From: Porogramme epimiltina
Lineage: Eukaryota; Basidiomycota; Agaricomycetes; Polyporales; Polyporaceae
NCBI GenBank assembly: GCA_900155495.1
Contig: FTLJ01000043.1
Coordinates: 1 to 26,121 of the forward strand
DNA: 26,121 bases
Reading direction: 5' to 3'
The notes beneath the pieces are model-generated. The model searched no databases. It was not told where the DNA came from and worked only from the letters and a program-made list of their open reading frames with translations. This document shows positions 1 through 10,160 of this stretch, piece after piece (position 1 is the first letter of the stretch; every line of letters begins with the position of its first letter). The position numbers and the translations under genes were made by a program.

Positions 1-1060
1 CACTGTCTCTCAAGGCATGTCAAGTCGAATCGACGTCCAATGGGTAACGGCCTTCGTGCAAGTGCTTGGGTCGTCACGAAAGGTCCTCCGTATACACGCA
101 AATGTGAGCCTATCTGCTTTATCAACCCCTCACCCTCGCACTTACACTCTCACCAAGACTTCAAGCTCGAAATATCTTATGTATTTGAGGCAGGCATCTA
201 CGCTGTATCCTACAGGCCTACGTCGTGAAGTGTCTATCGAGTCCTGTCACGATGCGGACGACTATTGGTACGCGATATCCCTCGTCTTATCCGCACCTCA
301 TAAACCTAAGTGCTCTCTGCTAGATCCCGTGGAATATCTCTCTCTAGGAAGACCGCGTTGGAGTAGGGTGGATGATTCATGGTCACGGTAAACATATGTG
401 AGTATACGCTTTCCCTACATCATTTGCGCACCGTTCAAGTCTAATGCCCATCGTATAGGAAGGGGTCCCCATTGCACCTCAAGTATCCCATCACATCACC
501 TTCTCGTTCCTCCCCCTAACGTGCCTCATCAAATTTCCCTCTCAACGGCACACCCCCTCCATCCGCCGAACCCCAACACGCGATTCTATCTCATGTAGGA
601 CATTTACCCACGCTGAAGACGGACTGAAACCGCGCAGCAAGCCCTTTCTCGGAACATAACATGGTTGGTACCGCGGAGGCCGGCCCCTACTCAACCAGGG
701 GCTGGATGCTCGTACTGCAGCGTAGTTGCGGGGACGCGGAACGAGGGCATCCATGCATTCGGTACGCTGATGCCCACGCACATCACGCAAGTCCTGTTCG
801 AGTTGGTATGTTTCTCTGGAGCAGCTTTATCGTAGTATTCAGCTGATAGCTTGCGTGTCGTCTTCGGGGATCGTGCGATTCTCATGTCTAGGTGTCGACC
901 GATGACGGGTGAGCGAGATGGCGTCAAGACGAAGCAGGAGGTACGGGGAAGGCGGCGAGCCGAAGGGCGAAGGCAAGCACCGAGGGCGAAGTGAGTGGTC
1001 GTTGATTCGCGTTGATCCGTGTCGAGGTGTCTGAGGCGATGGAAGCTAGACTCACTACTA
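1..1060 (+). pseudogene. Relic of unidentified gene 'U', left copy (start outside window)
   Basis: I do not recognise the family. This stretch aligns along its length with 21790-22830, so it is one of two copies of the same locus. Both copies share an N-terminal segment containing NGL-x-ASA, then PYTR-x-CE-x-ICFI (here in the frame starting near position 40). Both then share an HDA-xx-YWYA-x-S segment (in a different frame, about 245-290). A likely 5' splice site GTGAGT lies at 398-403, matched by 22193-22198 in the other copy. A CSYC (CxxC) motif follows at 707-718. The conserved segments fall in different frames with no single open reading, so the copy looks dead unless there are undetected introns. 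The homology fades near 1045-1060, exactly where block V begins in the right copy. Confidence 0.55.
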
Positions 1061-1206
1061 CCTCTGCTATCCGTGGCTTATTCACCTTGAGCACAAAGAG
1101 GTAGGAGGGAAGCAAAGATCGTTAGGGAAGTAGAGTTATCCTCAACATGATGGGACGCGAAGCACGCTTTGTACTATATACTCTCTACGACGTGGCTTTG
1201 CCGTTT

Positions 1207-1893
1207 TCGTGAGAAATTTTCAACTCGCCGACAGGGTTCGACGTCACCGAGCAGAGGAAGCTAACACAATACGTCAGCACGCGCGCCTCCAACGACAGCT
1301 CGCGCCTCCCACTCACACAGCGAACGTGCTCGCGACGGGGTGCAGTGGGACGCCCTCCTCCACCACCCCGCGCCGCTTCAGCGGCTGCTTGATCTGGTCG
1401 TACGAGCAGATCTAGGTTCCGTTAATCGCGATGTCGCGGAACGTCGTCCTCACCACGCTCTTTAACAGCGCGCGGACGCCCCCCGCGACAGGCGACGGGC
1501 GCGCGACAACCACCCTCGCCGCGCCGTCCTGTGATATCGACGCGAACGCATGGCACGTGCTTCGCTACGGGCTCCCTTTCGGGCAGTACGCCTGTAGTAG
1601 ACGGACTGCAGGCGCGCATCAGCGATGCGCTTCGTGCGAAGAGGGTAACAGAAACGCGCGCGGCGCACCTTTCACAGGCTTGGCGGGCTTCGCGAGAGAG
1701 CTGCCGATGGTAGTTGCGACTGTCGCGGCCGCGATCTTGAGTGTAAGGCCGTCGCGTGAGAGCGCGCCCTTCGTCGCGTCGAAGATCATGAGCTAGGCGT
1801 GAGTACGTAGGAGGGTGGGCCTAGCACAGCGGAACGGCGTGCACTCACTTGAGCACGCTCGCGGACACGCCACCCGCGAGGCTTAGCGCGCCC
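1207..1893 (-). pseudogene. Mitochondrial carrier pseudogene, left copy (inverted, truncated)
   Basis: On the minus strand this reads as a solute carrier of the mitochondrial inner membrane (three ~100-aa repeats with the signature P-x-[DE]-xx-[KR]-x-R). Visible pieces, in order, are GGVSASVLK, then MIFDATKGALSRD, then SLAKPAKPVK with a GT donor after the Lys codon, then a VRLLQ-like exon start, then SYDQIKQPLKRRGVVEEG, and finally FLCSVTSNPV. It aligns exon by exon with the right copy at 23856-24755. The signature Asp is replaced (PAKPVK). A stop codon sits at 1565-1567 where the other copy has Tyr, and a further stop precedes SYDQIK. About 60 bp of the RDIVYSG region and the last exon are missing. 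Homology stops near 1205, which marks a rearrangement breakpoint. The carrier identity is secure; the substrate is not known. Confidence 0.75.
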
Positions 1894-1934
1894 TCTGTGT
1901 ACGCCATCCCGAGCTCTACGGCCTAAAATGAGCT

Positions 1935-2895
1935 CGCGCGCGCACAGGGTGTTGTGTGGGGCGATGTGAGAGTGTTGTGACTGGCAGGGGGGCGCGCGAC
2001 GCACCTTACGTGCGTAGTTGCTGGAAGACCTTGATAACAGAGACGTTTTGACCCTTCGATCGTATCGAATGAACAGGATGCGCAACCCTATGTACATACC
2101 CGTCGAGTTGCAGAAGAACAACGGGGCCATATCTGGCGATTCGTCGTCAGAGCGATTCTCGGGATGTCGAAAAACTTCTGCTACATATAGCTGAAGGCAG
2201 CCTCTACGAGTTTGGGGGCCTCCTTCTCCACCGCGGCTACCTTCTCCTCGAGGGGTGCAACAGTGATCATCTCCGATGCTGCGAAAGTCTTCGGCCCTCC
2301 CTGTATCCTTCGGTGTCCTCACGTACAATGGGGTACAATCAAGAAGTCCTATAACGTGGAATGATGGAAGATGTGAAGGGAAATGTTTGAGTGAGAGCGT
2401 GTACACTTGTAAGCACTCCTACTTCCGCTAAAGGGGGGATCCTAGGCGGTTTCCGTGAATGATGGGAGTCGGCGTAGAGGGAGGTGGGCTGCGCGTCGCT
2501 CCGCAGTAGGCGGAGGAGCTACTTCAGAATGGCCAATGGCGTGAGGATGTTGCTAGCTTTCCTCTCTGTGACAGCGGACGGCCTGCTTGGCATCCTGTGC
2601 GTGATACATAGCGGCGGGATTATGGCCTGCGAGAGGCTGCGACGGACGCCTGTCCCGGGTTGGCATGAGGGACAGCGCGTCGTGGCTGCCATCGGGGGGT
2701 CGTTGTATGCGGAGGTGGCGCCACGTTCGGAGGGGCCGGACGAAGGCCTGCACAGCGAGCATGCCGCGAGGGAACCCGTAGGGCCTCGGCAGAAGCGCAC
2801 CTTACCGAGGACGTGCGTCCCCGGAGGGCAAGAAGGCGGCCAGTGCGCGACACTGCTCGACGCGCGCTCGCATTCGCCGCCACACTACTCATGTT
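1935..2895 (-). other. Upstream part of duplicated block V, left copy (inverted)
   Basis: Read on the minus strand, this stretch aligns with 22848-23850 on the plus strand. Clear anchors are the GTGTGGCGGC start near 2885, GCGCAGCCC-x-CCTCCCTC near 2490, and a GAGAAGGT...GTGGAGAAG segment near 2230. That last segment reads EEKVAAVEKEAPKL in one frame, as does its partner in the right copy, and then reaches a TATATGTAG-type stop. It may be the remains of a second gene or of long untranslated sequence upstream of the carrier. I do not recognise a protein family. Several ORFs here (for example 1786-2406 minus and 2484-2909 plus) are not preserved as open frames in the other copy and are not called as genes. 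Confidence 0.5.
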
Positions 2896-3169
2896 CGCTT
2901 CCTATGTAGACGACTTATAGCTTGTGACCCGAGTCCGCGAGACATTTCATCAAGAATAGGCTCCTAGTAATCCACTGCTTCATGCTGTCTACTTTCTGTC
3001 CCTATTTTCTTCAGGATTCCACACGTCTCGTGGTATATATCATGCTGAATGCCTGTGGAGTCGACTTTACGGCTCCGTTGAAAACTTCGTCGACGGCGTA
3101 TAGATACTATATAAATTGTCACTGAATGCGACCATGACCGTGGTCAGTTGCACTTTGATGGGCTGGCAT

Positions 3170-3301
3170 AATTTTGCGCAACCGTGCGCGACCGTGCGCA
3201 CTCGTGCGCAGCCGTGCGCAGCCGTGCGCAGCCATGCGCCACCGTGCGCAAGCGCGTGCGCACTCGTGCGCCACCGTGCGCCATGTTGCGTGCGCACTCG
3301 T
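3170..3301 (+). repeat. Decamer array 1 (gCCGTGCGCA, about 12 units)
   Basis: From 3181 the sequence runs in near-perfect 10-bp steps of the form (A/G/C)(C/T)CGTGCGC(A/C). Two insertions occur near 3251 and 3285. The array is preceded at 3170-3189 by AATTTTGCGCAACCGTGCGC. An exact reverse complement of those 20 bases ends array 3 at 17024-17043. Each unit contains the palindrome TGCGCA. The ORFs running through it (Arg/Thr/Ala/His/Cys repeats) are by-products of the repeat, not genes. Confidence 0.9.
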
Positions 3302-4734
3302 CCGAGAATACCAGATGTACGTAAAGTGAGGTGTGTACTGTACACTTACTGGTAGCAGTTTGTATTAATGGTCTGTGTATCATGACTTCGGCTTGAGGTT
3401 TCAATATGATGGCAGATTTGTACATTTAATAGTTTTCACGCTCATAGTCTATTAGCCGAGCCGCGCGCTATATATTGCGCGTGCACATATATATTTTCTC
3501 GCACCGAGCATATATACTTTTTTCAACTTCGATTTTTTGGCAAAATAACCCTCCCATACGTGGGAGGGAGGTATCGGGGCTACATTCCTCCAAAAATACG
3601 AGTGAAAACCACACTTTCGGAGGCTCCAAAGCTGTCGGAATAGGAGCCTACCCAAATATGGTAACTATGCGGGCTTATAATCGGTTCAATTGAAGTCTAC
3701 TAGTAATGGTTCTAATGGATACAAAAGTTACAATAGATTAATAAATCCTAGGAATAGAAGTAAGATATCAAATTGGTGAGTATACGAGTACTCCTAGAGC
3801 CGTTCTAGGGAGTCATGGGGACATCCCCGTACAAAGTGAGCACCGGGGCGGGGAAGGAGGCTCCTCGGACGGAGGGCAAGTCGGAGGCGCCCAGGGCGCG
3901 CGGTCCATAGTGCCCCACCTTCCGAATCCGGACGCCCCTCTCTCCCCGACTTGGGGGGTGTTCCTCCTTTGTTGTACCCCCTAAAAATTTGTTTTCGTGT
4001 TCTATAGTCATGTGAAAATGTGCTCCAGGTGTTTTTATTGAAGAAACTCAGAAATTGACGAACCTGGGGACATCGAGCTCGAGGGGCCCCCAGTTCGGCG
4101 CCTAAACTAGGAGGGCCCCTCAAGGTGCCGTTGGGCGTCTAACGCGCGCTTACATCAAAATATGAGCGCGATTTCGTGTTATGTGAGCGCGTTGGCCTAT
4201 TAATGTGTGTTAGAACTCATTTATTGATGTACAGATCTGCCGCCATATTTCAAACTTGAACATGCAGCACCAGCCCCAAGTCCGCACGGGGCCTAGAAAT
4301 GCCACCCTGCACATAGCATAATGTGATGAAGTTTTTCGATAACAATTTCGTTGGATGGAATGAGGTGTAACGGATATTTATACATCCGAGTGCATGCCCT
4401 CAATGCAGCCCAAATTTAGCGAATAATTCACTCAATGTCGCACACGCCCAGTGGACGTGTGCAGTGCTTCACATTCCTTTTGACGGAAGAGCTTCCCTTC
4501 GAACTGACGCGGCTGACTCGGAGTTGGTTGACTCGTTGCAGGAGGCTCCTCACCATCAAGACATGCCGTAAGACCCACGAAAACTAGCTAGTGATACATA
4601 TATACTATACCTCAGTTAATGTCCATATTCACTAGTAGCTCATTGGCCTGGGTCACGTAAGCGAGGACTCGATGGGCCGCCTATGTGTGCTTAAGCTCAG
4701 ATTCTGAAGATAGTCAGAGTAATTATGGTGCACA
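3302..4734. other. No gene seen; scattered hairpins
   Basis: No supported coding sequence was found in this interval. It holds isolated perfect or near-perfect inverted repeats. One is at 3549-3568 (CCCTCCCA, loop TACG, TGGGAGGG). One is at 3791-3812 (ACTCCTAGA with a one-base bulge in the partner arm). One is at 4440-4462 (GCACACG, 9-nt loop, CGTGTGC). The part from 3820 to 4130 is GC-rich and homopolymer-rich, while the flanks are AT-rich. I could not identify terminal repeats that would make it a defined transposon. Confidence 0.5.
3549..3568. repeat. Perfect 8-bp hairpin with TACG loop
   Basis: CCCTCCCA and TGGGAGGG form a perfect 8-bp stem around the tetraloop TACG. It lies in AT-rich sequence with no gene next to it, so no function is assigned. 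It could be the centre of a small foldback element, but longer arms are not visible. Confidence 0.6.
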
Positions 4735-5035
4735 AGAGTGCGCCCACTTCTGCGCACTCTTGAACATCCGTGCGCACATGTAAGCGTCCGTGCGCGTCCG
4801 TGCGCAGGGGTGCGCAGCATTGTACGGACCCATGCGCCACCGTGCGCACGCGGGCGCACCCTTGCGCCACTGTGCGCACTCTTGCGCACCAGCGCTTGTA
4901 GGCCGTGCGCACCGGCGCTCAAGTGCGTGCGCACGCATGCGCAAGTGCGTGCGCAGCCGTGCGCACTCATGCGCAAGTGCGTGCGCAGCCGTGCGCACTC
5001 ATGCGCAAGTGCGTGCGCACTTGTGCGTATTCTGA
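4735..5035 (+). repeat. Decamer array 2 (GTGCGCA family) with 32-bp higher-order repeat
   Basis: This is the largest of three arrays of the same 10-bp family, with about 25 GTGCGC/TGCGCA cores. Towards the right end the decamers are organised into a 32-bp higher-order unit. Two full copies lie at 4939-4970 and 4971-5002, and a partial third begins at 5003. The orientation is mostly the same as array 1. The 5036-5282 stretch that follows contains no supported gene. Confidence 0.88.
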
Positions 5036-5282
5036 GATAGACGTCACTGTCCATCGATGGATAGAGATGGTAAATTGAGTGACATTTTCAACCCTTTTTC
5101 ATGACATTCATGACATTCTATCCTCCACTGAATAGAACAAGCAAGGCTAATCGGAAATGGGCTCAGGCAATGGCGTGCACACTTCCCTTACCTTTTCTTT
5201 CCTCTGCCCCTTACCTCATCATTTTCTATCTCATCGCACGTGCACCTTCCCTTTTCAACATCCCCATTCTCTCTCACGAGTG

Positions 5283-5620
5283 TATTTACCCGTGGCTTTG
5301 CCACGATGTGGGGGCCTTCGGCCCTCTAATCGCTACGTGTATGTATGCGGGCCTTCGGCCCTCTAATCGCTACGTGTATGTATGCGGGCCTTCGGCCCTC
5401 TAATCGCTACGTGTATGTATGTGGGCCTTCGGCCCTCTAATCGCTACGTGTATGTATGCGGGCCTTCGGCCCTCTAATCGCTACGTGTATGTATGCGGGC
5501 CTTCGGCCCTCGAATCGCTATGTGTATATATGCGGGCCTTCGGCCCTATAGTCACTACGTGTATGTGGGCCTTTCGCCCTATAGTCACTACATGTATATG
5601 GGCCTTCGGCCCTCTAGATC
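5283..5620 (+). repeat. 37-bp minisatellite carrying GGGCCTTCGGCCC hairpins, nine copies
   Basis: The palindromic core GGGCC-TTC-GGCCC recurs at 5312, 5349, 5386, 5423, 5460, 5497 and 5534, a strict 37-bp period. It occurs again at 5567 and 5600 with a shorter 33-bp period. The copy at 5567 is altered to GGGCCTTTCGCCC. The spacer contains TAATCGCTACGTGTATGTAT. The array starts next to another hairpin, CGTGGC-TTT-GCCACG, at about 5291-5305. The open frames through it merely restate the repeat. Confidence 0.93.
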
Positions 5621-5899
5621 AATACATACCTTCACTTAGCACTCATTTCCTCAAGTTTGTTCAAGCCTGCCCTAAAGTATAATATGAGAGAATAATTTTA
5701 TGCAGAATACAATTGATTGATAGGCAGGTTGTGGTGCAGTGAGGGCGCATAAACAGCAATGAGACGGTGGAGATGGATAACTTTAGAATGAGATGAGAAA
5801 TGGGTATAATGGGAGGGGAAATAAGATGGTAGAGATGGGGGAATTGGGCATTGTGACGGAGGATTGGATAAAGGAGGGAAAGGGTAAATGGTGGAAAGG
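5621..5899. other. No gene seen; purine-rich strand
   Basis: From about 5740 the plus strand is strongly purine-rich (runs such as GGAGGGGAAATAAGATGG). A 97-aa ORF on the minus strand here is just the pyrimidine complement and resembles no protein I know. No gene is called. Confidence 0.5.
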
Positions 5900-6035
5900 G
5901 TACATCAGGAAAAACCCATCTGGGTTTGGGCGGCTTTACACAGCTTTTGATCAATTATAAGCGCTTTAGAGATCTCAAACTATCAAATTGCGCAAAGTTC
6001 CCAAATCTCTCAAACTACTTTGAGAGAGTTGTCAA
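5900..6035 (+). mobile_element. Helitron-related segment, inverted copy of 9990-10123
   Basis: The segment opens with GTACATCAGGAAAAACCC (5900-5917). The same 18 bases occur on the minus strand at 10106-10123, just downstream of the Helitron protein's stop codon. Alignment by eye continues: TCT-x-G-x-TTTGG, then a CACAGC block, then GCAAAGT, then CTCTCAAAC followed by the second arm of a hairpin (here CTCTCAAA-CTAC-TTTGAGAG). Because the partner lies in the 3' region of the autonomous Helitron, I read this as the 3' region of a second, non-autonomous or truncated family member in the opposite orientation. The exact end (a CTRR terminus) could not be fixed. Confidence 0.45.
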
Positions 6036-6432
6036 ACCAAGGTCGGGTGTCTAGCCCTAGCTTCAAAGCTCTTCAAAGCTCTCTGGGATTGGGTTTGGGT
6101 GCACTTTGGCATGTCGTGTACTTCTCAAAGCCAGTCAAACACATCAAATTAGGCTCCGATTGTATACCTAATGCAGCACTCTGACACCGGCGACGAACGC
6201 GTCCAAAAAAGGAGGTCAACTCGCTTGTCATTAACAGCTCACTACTACATTACAAATGGTACTACTATCGAGCATAATGCACGGGCGCAGCTCGTGCCCG
6301 GAAGGCTCTACATCTATGGTGAAGGTTGTCTATAGCCATTTGTCCGATTTGTGTTTGTATCCCAGGGGAAAGGGCGAAGACCAGCCGCCCCAGCGTGCGA
6401 GACGGGGCACGGTGCGAGTTTGGGGTCGCGAC
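6036..6432. other. No gene seen
   Basis: This is sequence between the Helitron-related segment and the end of the dehydrogenase gene. It contains a short direct repeat (CTTCAAAGCT twice near 6060-6080) but no supported coding sequence or recognisable element. The 6256-6549 ORF on the plus strand overlaps the last dehydrogenase exon antisense and is taken as a shadow. Confidence 0.5.
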
Positions 6433-8101
6433 TTAGATGACGCAGTACCCTCCGTCGACGCGGATCTCAGCCCCCGTCATGAACCGCGAGGCGTCGCTGG
6501 CGAGGAAGACGATCGCGCCCGAGAGATCCTCGGGGTCGCTCATCTGTGAAACGCAGCGGCGTGTGAGCAAGCGCAGCGCACGGCGGGGCCCCGCCAACGA
6601 GACCGCAGGCTACTCACCCATCCCATCGCGTCAAGCTTTCCCATGTTTTCTGCGAACGGCAGAAACGGCATCAGCATATGACCAGCGCGCAGGGCCGCGC
6701 CACCATACCTTGAGCTCCTGGTCGTGTGCGAGGAGAGTGCGCGAGCTTCGTGAGCATGTATCCAGGGCTAGGCGGGGGGACAAAACTAGCGCATCCCGCG
6801 CACCGGGATCTCACGTCACGGCGCACCTGAGCGTGTTGACGCGCACGCCCTTCTTCGCCCACTCAACGCCCAGCGACGCGGCCATGTGCTTGACGGCTAT
6901 CACAAAAGATAGAAAAAACAAGAGTCAGCACGCCGTCTGAGACCAACCCCGCGACAGAGCCAGGGGGGGACGGAAAGAGAGGGGACGCACCGGCCTTCGC
7001 GGAGTTGTACGGCGTCTGGGGCTGGGGGATGTTCACGATCTGTGGAGAGTGCGGGGTATCAGCCGCCGCGGCGATCGGATCGGGGAGTGCGGGGCTGGGC
7101 GCTCACGTTGGCACTTATGCTCGCGACGAGGACGATGCTGCCGCCGCCGAGGGGGATCATGTTGCGCGCGGCCTCGCGCATGGTGAAGAACGCGCCGTGC
7201 ACGTTGATGTCGTGCAGCCGCTTTATGCGGTCGAACGGGTAGCTGGGGAGACGGAAGAAGGGCGCGTGGAGGAGCGCGTACGTCGTCACGTCAGTGATGG
7301 GGCGGGCGGAGCATGGGGGAGCGCCGGGGTACGTACTCGAACGCGGAGTAATTTTCAACGATGCCTGCGGCGTCGGCGGTGTGGTGAGCGGCGGGCTCGG
7401 AGTGGTACAAGGGACGGGAGGGTGTGACGCACCGGCTGAAGCGACTACGGAGTCGACGCGTCCGTAGGTGTCCATGACGCGGCGGAAGGCCTGCTGGACC
7501 GAGAGCTCCGAGGAGACGTCGCAGCCGATGCCCATGACGCGGTAGTCGCTGGGGCCCATCTCACTGTCAACTTCACACCTTATCAGCAAAGCGTCGCTGA
7601 CGCGCGGGGCGGCGGATGGCGTGCGATGATGCGGCGGCGGCGGAGGTTGTGGAGCGGGAGGCGGAGGGGAGTCGGAACGGGGGATACTGACCGCATGCAG
7701 CCTTGACGAGCTCGACGGCGGCCTGCTCGGCCCCCTCCTCCTTGAGGTCCACGATGGCGAGGGAGGTGCAGCCGGACTGGACGAAGGTGCGACAAAATTC
7801 GTTGCCGAGACCCCACCCGTCACGACGGCGACCTGTTGTGGGGCGGCGGGGAGGGGTAAGCGAGGGGCAAGGGCAGGAGGCGAGGGTGCGGGAGGGAGAG
7901 AGGGGTAGCACTAACCTTGTTGGCCATGGAGAAGTCGGGGAGGTTCTTGACGACGCGCGCCTTGGTTGCAACGGCGTTGAGGTCGGCGGGGGCACTGGAG
8001 CTGTTGAAACGCGCGCGGGGGAAGGCAGGGGTGCGCGATGCACGGAGGAGGGTGCGCGAGGCGGCAGGGGCAGCGGAGCGGGCGAGGAGAGCGGGGGCCA
8101 T
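6433..8101 (-). pseudogene. Short-chain dehydrogenase/reductase (SDR), ten exons, frameshifted
   Basis: This reads as a classical NAD(P)-dependent SDR. My exons (plus coordinates, 5' to 3' of the gene) are 7916-8101, 7692-7832, 7433-7570, 7337-7364, 7107-7242, 6991-7039, 6827-6896, 6709-6767, 6618-6649 and 6433-6543, with short GT-AG introns. Exon 1 encodes an Arg/Ala/Ser-rich leader typical of a mitochondrial presequence, then MANK. Further on come VAVVTG, GCDV, VVASAG, NVHGAFF, the Ser region (VASISAN), the catalytic Tyr/Lys motif YNSAK, VRVNTLSPGYMLTKL, and the C-terminal RFMTGAEIRVDGGYC. About 318 codons fit the family. In exon 2 the Rossmann glycine motif is broken: the frame changes between VVTG and GLGNEF, which leads to an early stop in exon 3. 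Exons 8-9 carry two more indels that cancel each other. It is therefore probably inactive, unless the reference sequence has an error. The exon 3 acceptor is the least certain boundary. Confidence 0.8.
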
Positions 8102-8663
8102 GGGGGTGGGGATGGCAGAGGCGGATGGAGTATCAGCACCCTGGGTTTGGAAGTGACTTCAGACGTCAAACTCGGCGGGGGGCTATGGGACCCGTTGCGA
8201 AAGGAGTACGCACAAAATGCAGCGATGGGTTTGATTGAGCATTGTATGGGCGGCGCCGCGTGGAGGTGCATCGTGAAGGCAGAGTTGCCTCCGGCCGAAC
8301 AAAAGATGGAGGAAGGCCAACCTCTGGAGGGCTAGCGGGTCGAATGTCGTCCAGGTGTAAGATAGAGGTAAGCAGCAACGGGTGGCCAGAGCGAGGGGAG
8401 CAGGGACAGTGCGGGGAGAGTGGAGGCAGCGAGGGGGAAGACGAGAGAGCGGACGATGGACGTGGCAGCACAAGCGCCGGAAGCGCCAGTTCTGGCGCCT
8501 GCGGACTTGAAGTTGCGCCGCCTGTGCTCTCTCTCGTCTTCCTCTTCCCTCCCTGGCTGTCCTCGCTGTCCTTGCTGCACCCGACTTGTCGTCCTCGCCG
8601 CTCCCGTGGCCCTCGCCTCGTCGCCCTCACCGCCCCCGCTGCTCTCGCTGTCTTGCTCCCTAA
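8102..8663. other. Intergenic stretch between divergent gene relics, with strand asymmetry
   Basis: This stretch separates the divergent SDR gene (starting at 8101, minus) and the zinc-finger fragment (plus). The plus strand is purine-rich up to about 8460 and pyrimidine-rich from about 8527 to 8660. Overlapping ORFs on both strands are low-complexity (Ser/Pro/Arg/Gly) and not supported. If the zinc-finger gene were whole, its first finger should be coded here, but I cannot find it. Confidence 0.5.
8437..8541. repeat. Nested inverted repeat
   Basis: GAAGACGAGAGAG at 8437-8449 is the exact reverse complement of 8529-8541. Near the centre of this pair, GCGCCAG (8483-8489) and CTGGCGC (8492-8498) form a perfect 7-bp hairpin with a 2-nt loop. 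The flanking purine and pyrimidine tracts extend the complementarity imperfectly. Confidence 0.7.
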
Positions 8664-9814
<1,151 letters not shown>

Positions 9815-9989
9815 TCATAGTACTTGGCTCGAATAGAATTGTTTTTTCCGCCCACATGTCCGCGGAAACACTCGCTCAAGTTTGTCTACCAAATAAGGAT
9901 GTGATGTCGGCGGCGTGTGGGAACTTTGATCTGAGCTTGAATAACTTGGATTGTTAGTTTACTTGGGAGAGGTTTGTATATAGTTTGAA
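9815..9989. other. No gene seen between zinc-finger fragment and Helitron-related sequence
   Basis: No coding sequence is supported here. If the Helitron's 3' end is near 9950 (a CTAA on the minus strand at about 9954-9957), this stretch contains the insertion junction, but the expected T after the terminus is not present, so the junction is unproven. Confidence 0.35.
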
Positions 9990-10123
9990 CGCATTTTTGC
10001 ATCTTTGAATTGCTTTGAGACGGTTTGAGAGCTCCCGGAGTTCTCAAAGACTTTGCACAGCTCCGGGATATGTGGCTGTGGGCCAAATTGGCGCCAAAGC
10101 TAGAGGGGTTTTTCCTGATGTAC
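9990..10123 (-). mobile_element. 3' region of the Helitron, with strong hairpin
   Basis: Read on the minus strand, this begins with GTACATCAGGAAAAACCC (10106-10123), 37 bases after the Helitron ORF's stop codon. It contains an imperfect palindrome, TTTGAGA-ACTCCGGGAGC-TCTCAAA (about 10027-10051), which pairs through 11 positions with one mismatch. Helitrons carry a hairpin close to their 3' terminus, so this fits, although no clean CTRR end follows at the usual ~10-bp distance. It is homologous to 5900-6035. Confidence 0.5.
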
Positions 10124-10160
10124 ACATCCGGCTAACACAGCTCCATAGAGTCACCAACGG

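Noticed and set aside
1786..2406. 206-aa minus-strand ORF in block V
   Set aside because: The frame is not preserved in the homologous right copy (23300-23850), and it runs across the carrier intron and exon boundary.
3683..3700. GGTTCAATT near 3683 as a possible tRNA T-arm
   Set aside because: No cloverleaf, anticodon stem or acceptor pairing could be built around it.
3160..5040. CRISPR-like array
   Set aside because: Units are contiguous 10-bp repeats without unique spacers, in a eukaryotic context with introns. It is not a CRISPR array.
4653..5054. ORFs of 70-133 aa on both strands through the decamer arrays (Arg/Thr/Ala/His/Cys-rich)
   Set aside because: All frames stay open because the 10-bp repeat lacks stop codons. 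The 'proteins' are repeat translations with no other support.
5101..5682. ORFs with GLRPSNRYVYVCGPSAL repeats
   Set aside because: They are direct translations of the 37-bp hairpin minisatellite in several frames. No start context or domain was seen.
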